Origin: Clostridium saccharobutylicum DSM 13864
Lineage (GTDB): Bacteria; Bacillota; Clostridia; Clostridiales; Clostridiaceae
Length of the DNA: 64,000 bases
Direction: 5' to 3'
Assembly: GCF_000473995.1 (NCBI RefSeq)
Contig: NC_022571.1
Coordinates: 2,945,416-3,009,415 of the forward strand
Shown here: one piece after another, positions 54,380-63,180 of the stretch
Numbering within the stretch: the stretch's first letter is position 1
Layout: every line of letters begins with the position of its first letter
The notes under the pieces: generated by a model
Databases searched by the model: none
Seen by the model: only the letters and a program-made list of their open reading frames with translations
What the model was told of the DNA's origin: nothing
Position numbers and translations under genes: made by a program

Positions 54380-55885
54380 GAGAATGTAGAATAACTTGTG
54401 TAAATTGAATATTTGATATGTTATATAACTGGAAATTTTATTTCCAGTTATATTTTTATCTTTCTTTTGAAATACTAAAACTGGATATTATTATATTTTT
54501 AGTTTGTGCCAAAAAAGATAATATATGCATAATTTCATAAAATGGACAAACTATACAGCTAACGCTTCGTTGATTCTTTCTTTAAACATTATTTCAAATT
54601 TTAAAAGTGTAACACCCCAGTTTGGAAGTGGTGAAGTCCATTTTTTCATAACTTGATCTGTTGCTAAATACAATGACTTTCGTAATGAATCATCAGTTGG
54701 AAATACAGTTCTAATCTTAGTGAATTTTCTTAGTTGCCTATTAAAACCTTCAAGTGTATTGGTAGTATAAATCATCTTTCTAATTTCTTTAGTATAAGAA
54801 AAATATGTAGATAATTTATCCCAGTTTTCATACCATGAATCCACTACAGAATCATAAAGATTATCCCATTTTTTCTTCAACTCATCGAGCTGCGCTAGCG
54901 CAATTTCCTCTGTATCTGCTTTATAAACAAGCTTCAAATCTTTCATAAATTCTTTTCTGTTTTTATAAGAGACATATTTTATCGAATTTCTTATTTGATG
55001 TATTATACAATTTTGAATACATACCTTTGGAAAAACAGCTCTAATTGCGTCTGGTAAGCCTCTTAATCCATCCATACATGCAATTAAGATGTCTTTAACG
55101 CCACGATTATTTAAATCATTGCATACACTTAACCAAAATTTTGCACCTTCAGCTTCGCCTATCCAAATTCCTAAAATATCTTTATAGCCATTCATATCAA
55201 CTCCCATACAAATATATGCTGCTTTAGAAACAATTCTATGTTCATCTCTTACCTTAAAATGAACCGCATCCATATATACTATAGGATATACTGGGTCTAA
55301 CATTCTGTTTTGCCATTCTGCTGCTGCGTCCATCACTTTATCTGTTATTTTCGATATCATTGATGGAGAGACATCTATACCATAGAGCTCTTCGAGTTCG
55401 GATTGAATATCTCTTGTAGACATTCCACGTGCATACAAACCAATTATTTTTTTATCCAGTTCACTACATTCTGTTTCATACTTTCGAATTGCTCTTGGCT
55501 CAAACTCTGATTTTCTGTCTCGTGGAATATCTAAAGGTACCTTCCCGTAACTACTTCTAACATCTTTTTTAGAATAACCATTTCGATAATTCTTTTCACT
55601 TTCGTTATCGGCTCTTTCATACTTCTCTCTGCCTAAATGTTCATCCATTTCCGCTTCAAGCAATTGTTGCATAACATCTTTTAATAGCTTTTGCATCAAT
55701 CCATTCTTACCTACAACATCATCCATGCTTTTACACTTTTTAATTTCTTCTTGATAATTAATATCTGGTACTTTCATTTGGAATCCTCCCTTATTATTTT
55801 CAAGTATATTATTCCAAATCTACCATCAAACAATACAAAAAAAGAATGTAGTAGATTTGTTTTACACAAATCTAGCTACATCCCC
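54380..55885. mobile_element. IS256-family insertion sequence (1506 bp)
   Basis: Ends GAGAATGTAGAATAACTTGT (left) and, on the other strand at the right, GGGGATGTAGCTAGATTTGT are imperfect inverted repeats, both going on with G-TAAA. Flanked by the exact 8-bp duplication GAATTTTC, as usual for this family. It carries one intact transposase gene. It landed in the IS4-family transposase gene. Confidence 0.9.
54551..55777 (-). CDS. IS256-family (mutator-type) transposase
   Basis: A 408-residue DDE transposase. The three catalytic residues fit: D in VYMDAVHFKVRDE, D in IACMDGLRGLPDAI and E in TTNTLEGFNRQLRK. Also visible are the family stretches LYARGMSTRDIQ and PKVCIQNCIIHQIRNSIKYV. TAAGGGAGGA precedes the ATG. 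It is full length and apparently intact, the only intact transposase of the nest. Confidence 0.94.
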   Translation of the reverse strand: MKVPDINYQEEIKKCKSMDDVVGKNGLMQKLLKDVMQQLLEAEMDEHLGREKYERADNESEKNYRNGYSKKDVRSSYGKVPLDIPRDRKSEFEPRAIRKYETECSELDKKIIGLYARGMSTRDIQSELEELYGIDVSPSMISKITDKVMDAAAEWQNRMLDPVYPIVYMDAVHFKVRDEHRIVSKAAYICMGVDMNGYKDILGIWIGEAEGAKFWLSVCNDLNNRGVKDILIACMDGLRGLPDAIRAVFPKVCIQNCIIHQIRNSIKYVSYKNRKEFMKDLKLVYKADTEEIALAQLDELKKKWDNLYDSVVDSWYENWDKLSTYFSYTKEIRKMIYTTNTLEGFNRQLRKFTKIRTVFPTDDSLRKSLYLATDQVMKKWTSPLPNWGVTLLKFEIMFKERINEALAV

Positions 55886-55893
55886 GAATTTTC
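55886..55893 (+). repeat. Right target duplication of the IS256-type element
   Basis: GAATTTTC, copy of the left duplication. Confidence 0.88.
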
Positions 55894-56101
55894 TTGCGAT
55901 ATCTATATATCCTAAGCTTTCACTTACTTTTTTTACTTCTTCATCAGTTAAAAATGTTTGAAATATATCAAATATAGTGGTAATATTTTTCATGAGGGCA
56001 TTCTCCTTAGCATTATTTTGGTTCGCACTTTAATTTTACTATAGAATGCTCTCATTTTTTATATATTTTTATTTCTATTTTTTGGTTAATCAACACTTAT
56101 G

Positions 56102-56110
56102 GTATTACTG
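56102..56110 (+). repeat. Right target duplication of the IS4-family element
   Basis: GTATTACTG, copy of the left duplication. Confidence 0.85.
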
Positions 56111-56632
56111 ATATAATTCCAGGGCTAAATTCTTCTTTTTTATTTTGATCAAACATCCAGCTCGTAACAGCTTTAGCTGCGCATTGCGGAAGTAACTTCA
56201 ATCTATCTCTTTCTCTTCCAAAATAATTTCTAAGTTCCTCTGGAATTGTGAATACTATGTGCCTATGCTTTACATTTATTAGTTTTCCTAGCATTCCATT
56301 TACCCAATTATCAACATAAATCTTACCACATGATGTACAAAATCTACTTTTACACGTAAAACCAACTTTCTTTATTTCACCACAATCATGACATTTTAAT
56401 TCAATGTAGCCATTACTTATATCCTTGCATTTCATAACTTTTTTTACTTCTGCAATAACACTAGGTCTAATTCTATTTTTATATTTTTTATAAAATTCGT
56501 TCCAAATTTCTTCTAATATTCTTCTTAATTTACTCTTAATCATTTCATCAATTTACCACATATATTTTCCTAATGCAAGTCTACACCGCGCTTTCAGCGG
56601 TCGCAATTTTTATACTTTCCTAGACATTAAAA

Positions 56633-56667
56633 AAATCACCTAGGTTAACAAACACCTAGGTAATCTT
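56633..56667 (-). terminator. Terminator of the membrane protein gene
   Basis: ATTACCTAGGTGTT ... AACCTAGGTGATTTTTTT on the minus strand, a strong stem with T run. Confidence 0.85.
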
Positions 56668-56698
56668 TTAATATTAACATATAAGTCATATATTATCT

Positions 56699-57325
56699 TT
56701 AATCTAATACATCAAGAGTAGATAAATACTCCCTTATATTTTCATTGAGTTTTTTGAACTTTTGATTAATTTCACTTGTACGATTATAGTCATTCATAGA
56801 AAAACTTTCTTTTTCTTCTTGTGAAGCTAAATAATAAACATTCCATCTGTCTTCAAAGACATTTATTTGTATTTGGCAAAGCTTTAATATTTCATTATAT
56901 TGTTCATACATCTCACAAGAAATAAATGGAACATTTTCACTCAATGTATCTTGAGCTTTAACAATAGAACTAAAAGCTGTTTTATATAGTTTATTTTCAT
57001 ATTCTTTTCTTTTTTCCTCATCTACTGGATATTTCGCCATACCTGAAGGAATCAAAATACTAATATCTTTAACTGCTTCCGAATATGCTTTAGACAACTC
57101 TCTATATATAGAAAACTCTGTATCAAATTTAGTTTTGCTTATATATGTTTTATTATTTAATATAGACTTATATTTTTCCAGTTCTTCATTCAAAGTCAAC
57201 TTATATTTTTCTTCTAATCTTTTAGCAATAATATTAGATGAGAACTTGACAATAATAATTATTAATCCTCCAATACCACCAATACTGGTTAAAATAGCAA
57301 GTACTATCTCCCAAACCTTTGCCAT
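56699..57325 (-). CDS. Membrane-anchored helical protein (208 aa)
   Basis: One N-terminal membrane segment (WEIVLAILTSIGGIGGLIII) followed by a long, charged helical domain (SNIIAKRLEEKYKLTLNEEL ... INQKFKKLNENIREYL) that faces the cytoplasm if the N terminus is outside. Proteins of this plan occur in accessory and defence islands, but I do not recognise a named family. It lies 76 bases downstream of the nuclease-like gene in the same direction, suggesting one transcript. TTGGAGG precedes the ATG. Confidence 0.65.
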   Translation of the reverse strand: MAKVWEIVLAILTSIGGIGGLIIIIVKFSSNIIAKRLEEKYKLTLNEELEKYKSILNNKTYISKTKFDTEFSIYRELSKAYSEAVKDISILIPSGMAKYPVDEEKRKEYENKLYKTAFSSIVKAQDTLSENVPFISCEMYEQYNEILKLCQIQINVFEDRWNVYYLASQEEKESFSMNDYNRTSEINQKFKKLNENIREYLSTLDVLD

Positions 57326-57400
57326 ATACCTATCTCCTCCAAAATTACTTTGGTTACTTATACTCTATTATCAATTCAGTATTTAATTAAAATATTATTT

Positions 57401-59767
57401 TTATTTACCACAACACTTTTTATATTTTTTACCACTTCCACATGGACAAGGGTCATTTCTTCCTATTTTTTTACCTTTAACCTTTTTAAAGTTTTCTATT
57501 CTTGATAAAACAATCTTATCTCCCACTTGTTTTAATTGACCTATTTGCTCGTCTGGTATATCCTCATATTGATGAAATTTAAATTTCAAATCAATTAACA
57601 CATTATTATTATCATAAAATAAATGTAATTCTAATCTAAATTTATCTTTCGCTTTTAACATTGTTGCCATCGTATATTCCCTGCATTCTTCTTCTGGCAT
57701 ATCAGAAATACTTGGCTGATGACAAAACAAACTCATAGGAATTTCTCCCATTAAACTTAATTGTGTCATTCTATTAATTTCCTTTTGCCTTTTTAACATT
57801 CTCTTGATTCCCTCAACCAATTGGAACTTTGCATCTTCAGCAAAATTTAATAAAAACGATGATAGCTTTCTTCTTCCAACTAATTTAGATTTATCCAAGA
57901 AGTTGATAATTTCAAGAAACTCCCCTGGAATATTTTGGACAGGTTTATCTATGTGAATACTCTCATTGTCCAATGAATTAAAATACTTATCAATTTCTTC
58001 TCTATAACCATACATATTAACATAGTTATAATTTTCGTTACTATACATATCTGAATATATATTATGTTTTATATACATTCCTAAATGATCTAATTCATCA
58101 TTTAAATTTAAGGCTTTATTTCGTGTTACTAATTTCCTCTCTTTTAAATAATGTAAAAAAGTCAATGGAGAATCAAAATAATCGGTATAAACCCTAAAAT
58201 CATCTATAGATAAGGCTATTGTATTTTTATTTAAGCTCATGAAGTTTAACTTCTCAATTTTGGCTGCAAATTCATTAAAATTATCTAAAGTTACACACAT
58301 TAAGGTTACTTCTTCAAAGTCATTTATTGATATATTACACTTTTCCTTTTTTTTACTATCATATAGTTTTACATTTTCAGCAGACTTAAGATATGTTAAT
58401 GTTCTTTCTGCTTGACTATCTGCTGCACCAACTAGTGTTTCCAATGATTTTATATGAGATTCTATATCAAGTATTGGCGACCTATATGTGTAAGACCCGC
58501 CTTTAACTTCTACTATTATAATATTGTCATCATAAATAACTATTAAATCATTTTCTGCGCAATCTTTTAGTGATTTATTTTTAGGATAATAATTTGATTC
58601 ATATAGAGTACATCCTGGTAGAACTTTTTTAAATAAATCCCCAACCATACTTTCTGTTATTTCCATCTGTCTTTTATTCCATTTTTGTGCATACAAAGGG
58701 TCTACCCTTTTAATTAACTTTTGTATAACTCTATATATATTGTCAAACAGATTATAATAATCAAAACAATAAAAACTATCATTAACATTTATAAATGGTC
58801 TCTCATAAACTGGCAATTCAACTAATGGCCACCCTCCATACAAATCATCTTCATAAAATCTTTTATTTTCATTTAGTGAAAAAGATAAATCTTCAAGTAA
58901 CTTCTTGGGCCAGTTTGTTAATTTAGTTAAATCAAATAATCCATAGCCACAAAAGTTTTCAATAAACTTCTCTTTTCTTTCTGATAATTTTTCATCTGCT
59001 TCTATATGGTTATTATATTTTTCACGAATATCTCCTGTTTCTTCCCTCATCGATGTTTTAAAATCTTCATGCAACGAATTTAATATACCCATTGTATCCA
59101 TTACCCCATGAGTTAAAGACTTTTTTATGCTTTCTAATCCTTTAACAAAATCATCAACTGATATATTATATTGTTTTATAAATTCATCATTATGTGGTTG
59201 TAATAATGTTCTTATAGTTGGTATTTCGTATACAGAATACCTATCACCACGCACAAATACACTTAATTGAGCTTCTACCAAAAACTTTTCTTTTTCTAAA
59301 TCTAACTCTATATTTTTTTCTTTTTTTATTTTTGCTGTATGAAAGATACAGTATCGTTCAACTAAAGTATATAGTTTTTGTATTTTTTCAGAAATACAAT
59401 AAAATGTTTTAGAGTCGTCATTTGGAGGTACACTAAAATCATAGTAACTTTCACTTGATACTAATACACTTTGTATATATTCAATTTCTCTTCCCATATA
59501 TACTTGTTCTTTCGTTTGTTGCACTTCAGATGTAATTCCTAAAATAGACATAAAAAAATTATGATATGCATATTTTAATAATTCTAATGGATTACATTTT
59601 GAAATACACTGTTTTATTTCATTAATTAAATTATTAATTTCTTGTACATATGATTCATACCCATTTGCTAGACCATCTATAAAATTATTATATTCTTCTG
59701 CAGTAGCATTGTTTTTTATAGATATCATTCGTCCATTTCTTTCAACTTGAATAGGACCCCCTGCCAA
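57401..59767 (-). CDS. Large SEC-C protein with PD-(D/E)xK nuclease-like region
   Basis: A 788-residue soluble protein. At residues 374-424 the pattern E, then [20 protein letters not shown] (D407, E420, K422) fits a PD-(D/E)xK nuclease core. The C terminus [18 protein letters not shown] is a complete SEC-C zinc motif, often found at the end of accessory proteins. The rest is helical and not recognised. The start is uncertain: TTG at 59767 has no good binding site. A strong site (GAGGTGATATTA) precedes an in-frame TTG at 59797, but that frame is blocked by TAA at 59773-59771. ATG at 59728 is another option. Confidence 0.7.
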   Translation of the reverse strand: MAGGPIQVERNGRMISIKNNATAEEYNNFIDGLANGYESYVQEINNLINEIKQCISKCNPLELLKYAYHNFFMSILGITSEVQQTKEQVYMGREIEYIQSVLVSSESYYDFSVPPNDDSKTFYCISEKIQKLYTLVERYCIFHTAKIKKEKNIELDLEKEKFLVEAQLSVFVRGDRYSVYEIPTIRTLLQPHNDEFIKQYNISVDDFVKGLESIKKSLTHGVMDTMGILNSLHEDFKTSMREETGDIREKYNNHIEADEKLSERKEKFIENFCGYGLFDLTKLTNWPKKLLEDLSFSLNENKRFYEDDLYGGWPLVELPVYERPFINVNDSFYCFDYYNLFDNIYRVIQKLIKRVDPLYAQKWNKRQMEITESMVGDLFKKVLPGCTLYESNYYPKNKSLKDCAENDLIVIYDDNIIIVEVKGGSYTYRSPILDIESHIKSLETLVGAADSQAERTLTYLKSAENVKLYDSKKKEKCNISINDFEEVTLMCVTLDNFNEFAAKIEKLNFMSLNKNTIALSIDDFRVYTDYFDSPLTFLHYLKERKLVTRNKALNLNDELDHLGMYIKHNIYSDMYSNENYNYVNMYGYREEIDKYFNSLDNESIHIDKPVQNIPGEFLEIINFLDKSKLVGRRKLSSFLLNFAEDAKFQLVEGIKRMLKRQKEINRMTQLSLMGEIPMSLFCHQPSISDMPEEECREYTMATMLKAKDKFRLELHLFYDNNNVLIDLKFKFHQYEDIPDEQIGQLKQVGDKIVLSRIENFKKVKGKKIGRNDPCPCGSGKKYKKCCGK

Positions 59768-59854
59768 AGATTAATAATTATTTATTTTTTTAGACAATAA
59801 TATCACCTCATTTCAATCATGTCTTTTCTAATTATAACATATAATTGAAACTTA

Positions 59855-59901
59855 TAAAAAAGACATCGATAACATCATAATATTCTACCAATGTCTTTTA
59901 T
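59855..59901 (-). terminator. Stem-loop terminator
   Basis: AAAAGACATTG ... CGATGTCTTTTTT on the minus strand, after the winged-helix gene and before the SEC-C gene. Confidence 0.65.
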
Positions 59902-60021
59902 ATATTAAATCAAATACTTATAAATATTGTATTTTACTTTCCAAAATGGTACACTTTAATTGCTAGTTAGGAAGTATGCCATTTAGGTATGCTTTCTTTT
60001 CTATATAATAATCTTTTTCTT

Positions 60022-60507
60022 CTAATCCCACCCTAATAATTTCCTTTCTAAATCATCATAATCATATTCCCTTGGTTCAAAATTGTTAAATTTTAATTTT
60101 GATCTAGATGAATTAATTTTACTATTACTAAAATCCTTTATATGAGTTTGTCCCTTTAATGGAATTACTCCATTACTGTCATTTAGTAGGCTTTCTTCTT
60201 TACAATTTTTAAAAACTTTCTCTGTAATGCTATATACATTAGTTTCATTTGAAACTTTGTTATCCTCGCTAGGTGGTATTTTTCTTATTTCTTTAATAAT
60301 TAACTCCTGTTCAATTAATTGTTTTACAACATTAATTACTGTCACTCTTGTTATATTGCAGTTATCAGCAATAGTTTGATAGCTCGGAAAAGCTTTTGAA
60401 TTGTTATTAGTATGTCTTAATAAATATGCTAATACTACAAATTGATTAGGTTTTAAATTTAGAGAAAAAACATCATTAGGTATTTTAAAATAATTGTTGT
60501 TTATCAT
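60022..60507 (-). CDS. Winged-helix (HTH_36-like) DNA-binding protein
   Basis: A 161-residue protein. YFKIPNDVFSLNLKPNQFVV and the recognition region YQTIADNCNITRVTVINVVK match the winged helix of replication initiator/DnaD-like and HTH_36 proteins of plasmids and integrative elements. The C-terminal third is polar, with no second domain. AAAGGAGGTGA precedes the ATG, and a full promoter lies upstream. It is next to an integrase, consistent with a small integrated element. Confidence 0.75.
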   Translation of the reverse strand: MINNNYFKIPNDVFSLNLKPNQFVVLAYLLRHTNNNSKAFPSYQTIADNCNITRVTVINVVKQLIEQELIIKEIRKIPPSEDNKVSNETNVYSITEKVFKNCKEESLLNDSNGVIPLKGQTHIKDFSNSKINSSRSKLKFNNFEPREYDYDDLERKLLGWD

Positions 60508-60539
60508 TTTGATTTCACCTCCTTTGTTTTTGTATATTT

Positions 60540-60568
60540 ATACTAAGATGCTAATTTTTCAGTGTCAA
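60540..60568 (-). promoter_or_regulatory. Sigma-A-type promoter of the winged-helix gene
   Basis: On the minus strand TTGACA, 17-bp spacer, TAGTAT, about 30 bases before the ATG. Confidence 0.65.
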
Positions 60569-60688
60569 CTAGCAAAAAAATTTTATGCACATGAAATTGC
60601 TTTGTATGAGTTCTTTGTATATAGTTCTTTATTGGGTAAAAACTGAATACTACCCTAGTCAATCATTTATACTAAGTAAATATAATAA

Positions 60689-61702
60689 TTAATATTTATT
60701 TTTCATGTTTTCAAGTGGTGAATACTTTTGATATTTTTTTCTTAAATCTTCATCTTGTAAATCTAAATATGCTTTTTCAGTAACTGTTACACTTGAATGA
60801 CCTAAAATTTTAGACAATATTAATAAATTTCCACCATTTAAAAGAAATCTCCTTGCAAAATTATTTCTTAATCCATGTGGTGTAATTGCTTTATTAATAT
60901 TTGTTTTTTTCAAATATCCCCTAAAATTCCTTTCAAAATTAGGATTCGATATTATTCCATTAGTTCTTTGAGTTGGAAATAATAATTCATTTTCTTGCAT
61001 TGTATCTTTAAACTTGAGCCATCTTTGTAATAATTTAGTCATATTAATACTAAAGAAAACCACTCTATCTTTTCTTCCTTTCGTTATATCAGCAGGTATC
61101 AAAATTATTCTTCTTACAATATCAATATCATTAATAGTCAAATGTAATGTTTCGGATAAACGCATTCCAGTATCAAAAATCAAATTAATAACTGTATAAT
61201 CTCTAAATTCATGAAATTTACTACAATCTAAACATTTTATTAACTTCTTATATTCTTCATCAGTTAATTGTTCTTTTGCTTTTCTTTCTATTTTTACAAA
61301 TTTACATTCATGTATTCTTGTATTTTTTGAAATATTTTTTTCTTCTAAATAACTTGCAAAAGCTTTTATATTCCTCAAATAATTATTTAATGTTCCATTA
61401 GATACTTCTTTTCCTATATGAGTTCTTTTATCAATATTAGCTTTCTTTGAGCCTTCTTCCGTATAAGTAAATGAAGATTTCCCCCTATCTTTTGTAAATT
61501 GAATATATTCTTCTACAATCTCTTTAGTAATTTTCTTTATATCATCAATTTCTTTTTCTTCTTTTAAATATTGAGAAAATAACATAAGAGTTTGATGATA
61601 TGATTTTATAGTTTTTATTGTTAGATTCTTATAAGAACAAAATTCTAAATAATCTACAATAACATCATCAATTGATTTTTTATTTTTACTAATTTTGGGC
61701 AT
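60689..61702 (-). CDS. Tyrosine integrase
   Basis: A 337-residue tyrosine recombinase with an N-terminal SAM-like DNA-binding domain (VDYLEFCSYKNLTIKTIKSY) and a full catalytic set: Arg in TGMRLSETLHL, Lys in TKGRKDRVV, His-x-x-Arg in TPHGLRNNFARRF, His in ILGHSSVTVTEKAY with the Tyr following. GGAGG lies eight bases before the chosen ATG. It lies just downstream of spo0A in the same direction and is probably the integrase of a small element. I could not find its attachment repeats. Confidence 0.88.
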   Translation of the reverse strand: MPKISKNKKSIDDVIVDYLEFCSYKNLTIKTIKSYHQTLMLFSQYLKEEKEIDDIKKITKEIVEEYIQFTKDRGKSSFTYTEEGSKKANIDKRTHIGKEVSNGTLNNYLRNIKAFASYLEEKNISKNTRIHECKFVKIERKAKEQLTDEEYKKLIKCLDCSKFHEFRDYTVINLIFDTGMRLSETLHLTINDIDIVRRIILIPADITKGRKDRVVFFSINMTKLLQRWLKFKDTMQENELLFPTQRTNGIISNPNFERNFRGYLKKTNINKAITPHGLRNNFARRFLLNGGNLLILSKILGHSSVTVTEKAYLDLQDEDLRKKYQKYSPLENMKNKY

Positions 61703-61849
61703 AAAAATAACCTCCACTATATTGAAATAAACTCAATATATTAGAGGTCTTATATTCTTTATATTTATTGGCTTGAAATTATAATTCCAGGACTACTTTT
61801 GAGTAGTTTGTTGGCTTATCAAATTCAAACTTTGGCTCTATTACTGCGA

Positions 61850-62674
61850 TTAAGAAACTTTGTTCTTAAGTCTTAATTTATCAGCTATAATAGCTATAAA
61901 TTCACTATTTGTAGGCTTGCCCTTATCATTGTGAATAGTATATCCAAATAGCTTATTAATAGCTTCTATTTGACCTCTTCCCCAAGCTACTTCTATAGCA
62001 TGTCTTATTGCTCTTTCTACTCTTGAAGCTGTTGTATTGTACTTTTTAGCTATTGATGGATATAATTCCTTTGTTACTGCTGATAATAATTCCATATCGT
62101 TTACTACCATTGTAATAGCTTCTCTTAAGTACATATATCCTTTAATATGTGCAGGTACACCGATTTCATGAATGATGCTTGTAATTTCAGTTTCTAAATC
62201 TATAGGTGCCTTTGTTCTAGTTTCAGTTGAAGACATTATTGATGATGTTGGATATGATACTCTTACACTAGCTTGTGGTACTGATGTTGGAGCACTGTTA
62301 AACATCTCTCTTATTCTCTTAGTAAATACTTCCATATCAAATGGTTTAACTGTGTAATAATCAGCTCCTAATGTTATAGCTTGTTGTGTAATTTTGTCTT
62401 GACCAACTGCTGATAAAATAATTATTCTTGGAACTTTCTCCAAGTCCATTGTATTTAATTTTTCAAGAACTCCTAATCCATCTAAATGTGGCATAATAAT
62501 ATCAAGAATAACTAAATCAGGTTTTCTCTCAACTATTAAATCTAAAGCTTCTCTTCCATCCTTTGCAATCCCTGTTACAACAATATCCCTTTGGTTTAGT
62601 AAATAATCATTTAAAATGCTGCAAAATTCCTTATTGTCGTCAGCAATTAATACAGATATTTTTGAATCTTCCAT
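61850..62674 (-). CDS. spo0A: Sporulation master regulator Spo0A
   Basis: Spo0A, 274 residues. The receiver domain has the acidic pair D12-D13 and the phosphorylated D58 ([13 protein letters not shown]). After a linker rich in Ser/Thr/Ala comes the DNA-binding domain, with the family stretch [20 protein letters not shown] near the end. It controls entry into sporulation and, in solventogenic clostridia, solvent formation. I chose the ATG after AAAGGAGAG. It lies downstream of spoIVB, the usual order in Bacillus and Clostridium. Confidence 0.97.
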   Translation of the reverse strand: MEDSKISVLIADDNKEFCSILNDYLLNQRDIVVTGIAKDGREALDLIVERKPDLVILDIIMPHLDGLGVLEKLNTMDLEKVPRIIILSAVGQDKITQQAITLGADYYTVKPFDMEVFTKRIREMFNSAPTSVPQASVRVSYPTSSIMSSTETRTKAPIDLETEITSIIHEIGVPAHIKGYMYLREAITMVVNDMELLSAVTKELYPSIAKKYNTTASRVERAIRHAIEVAWGRGQIEAINKLFGYTIHNDKGKPTNSEFIAIIADKLRLKNKVS

Positions 62675-63130
62675 TTTTTTCTCTCCTTTATCCACTCTTG
62701 CATTATTGTATATCTACTTTTGACCCCTATAACCATATAATATCGGAAATCATATAATTAATTAATATTTTATAAGATATCTAGATTTTTATGTAAAATC
62801 TTTTTATCATTAGGGTATGTATACTTGAACTATAATCTCGTATGATATATTCTTTTGTAAAAGTATTTTATAAGTTTATTTGTTATAATGTATTTATCTT
62901 CCACTATTTGTAAATTATACACTTTTTTTTGGAATAAGTAAATACTTTATTTAAAAATACTTAAAAAGTATTTTTATGGAATAAATTGTATATTCAATTT
63001 TCCTTATTTATCAAGAATTAAGTTAATATATATTTATTATATAATTATAACTCTTTTTCTACAATATATATAATACTTTTTTAAAATATAAAAAAATAGC
63101 ATTGGAATTTCAATATAGTTTTTAAATAAA
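62675..63130. other. Spo0A upstream region
   Basis: AT-rich intergenic region between spoIVB and spo0A, where spo0A promoters are expected. I see no perfect Spo0A box or sigma-H promoter that I would defend, and no reading frame. Confidence 0.4.
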
Positions 63131-63180
63131 TAAAGAATAGAAGAATTGCTTAATTTTAAGAAGCAATTCTTCTATTCTTT
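63131..63180. terminator. Terminator of spoIVB
   Basis: AAAGAATAGAAGAATTGCTT ... AAGCAATTCTTCTATTCTTT, a 19-20 bp stem that overlaps the spoIVB stop codon. Confidence 0.9.

Larger units (their letters stand above)
53355..55993 (-). pseudogene. IS4-family transposase, interrupted
   Basis: The N-terminal 36 codons start at 55993 (MKNITTIFDIFQTFLTDEEV ... IDIARKF), after AAGGAG. The gene is cut by the IS256-type element and resumes at 54379 as RKFTLYDLVKFFIAAATNEY. Joined, it would encode about 374 residues. The Y-(2)-R-(3)-E-(6)-K signature is present in YKERWKIETFFKFIK. The piece downstream of the insertion has an internal ATG (from 54293) but no ribosome binding site in front of it, so no active enzyme is expected. 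Confidence 0.87.
53332..56101. mobile_element. IS4-family insertion sequence (interrupted by IS256-type element)
   Basis: Terminal inverted repeats CATAAGTGTTGATTAATCAA (left) and CATAAGTGTTGATTAACCAA (right, read on the other strand). Flanked by the 9-bp duplication GTATTACTG. Without the nested element it would be about 1.26 kb, a normal IS4-family size. It sits inside the IS91-type transposase gene. Confidence 0.88.
52752..56543 (-). pseudogene. IS91-family transposase, broken by insertion and frameshift
   Basis: The N-terminal part is at 56543-56102, with a zinc-finger region (CHDCGEIKKVGF ... CKSRFCTSCGK). The C-terminal part resumes at 53331. Joining across one copy of the target duplication restores GIISVIHTFGRDLKWNPHVH, including the HUH metal-binding motif. 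A second lesion, one missing A near 53115, shifts the frame; beyond it NNKDGFYVHAKNEIKSAKIA and YISRYVGRPAIAESRI follow, the latter with the Y-x3-Y catalytic pair. So the enzyme was inactivated twice. Confidence 0.85.
52450..56612. mobile_element. IS91-type element, interrupted
   Basis: Bounded by GC-rich hairpins at both ends (52453-52495, and ACCGCGCTTTCAGCGGT near 56584). It carries the broken IS91-type transposase gene and a zinc-ribbon gene, and contains the IS4-family element inserted in the transposase. Exact ends are estimates because the family has no inverted repeats. Confidence 0.5.

Noticed and set aside
54293-54430. IS4 transposase fragment read as a complete 312-residue gene
   Set aside because: The frame continues upstream without a start codon to the IS256 junction, and its missing N terminus lies beyond that element, so it is a fragment, not a full gene.
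60508-61850. Attachment-site direct repeats for the integrase
   Set aside because: I looked for a repeated core near the spo0A 3' end and around 60.5 kb and 56.6 kb and found only short AT-rich matches.
62675-63130. Spo0A boxes and sigma-H promoter upstream of spo0A
   Set aside because: Expected from knowledge of the family, but no site matched well enough to report.
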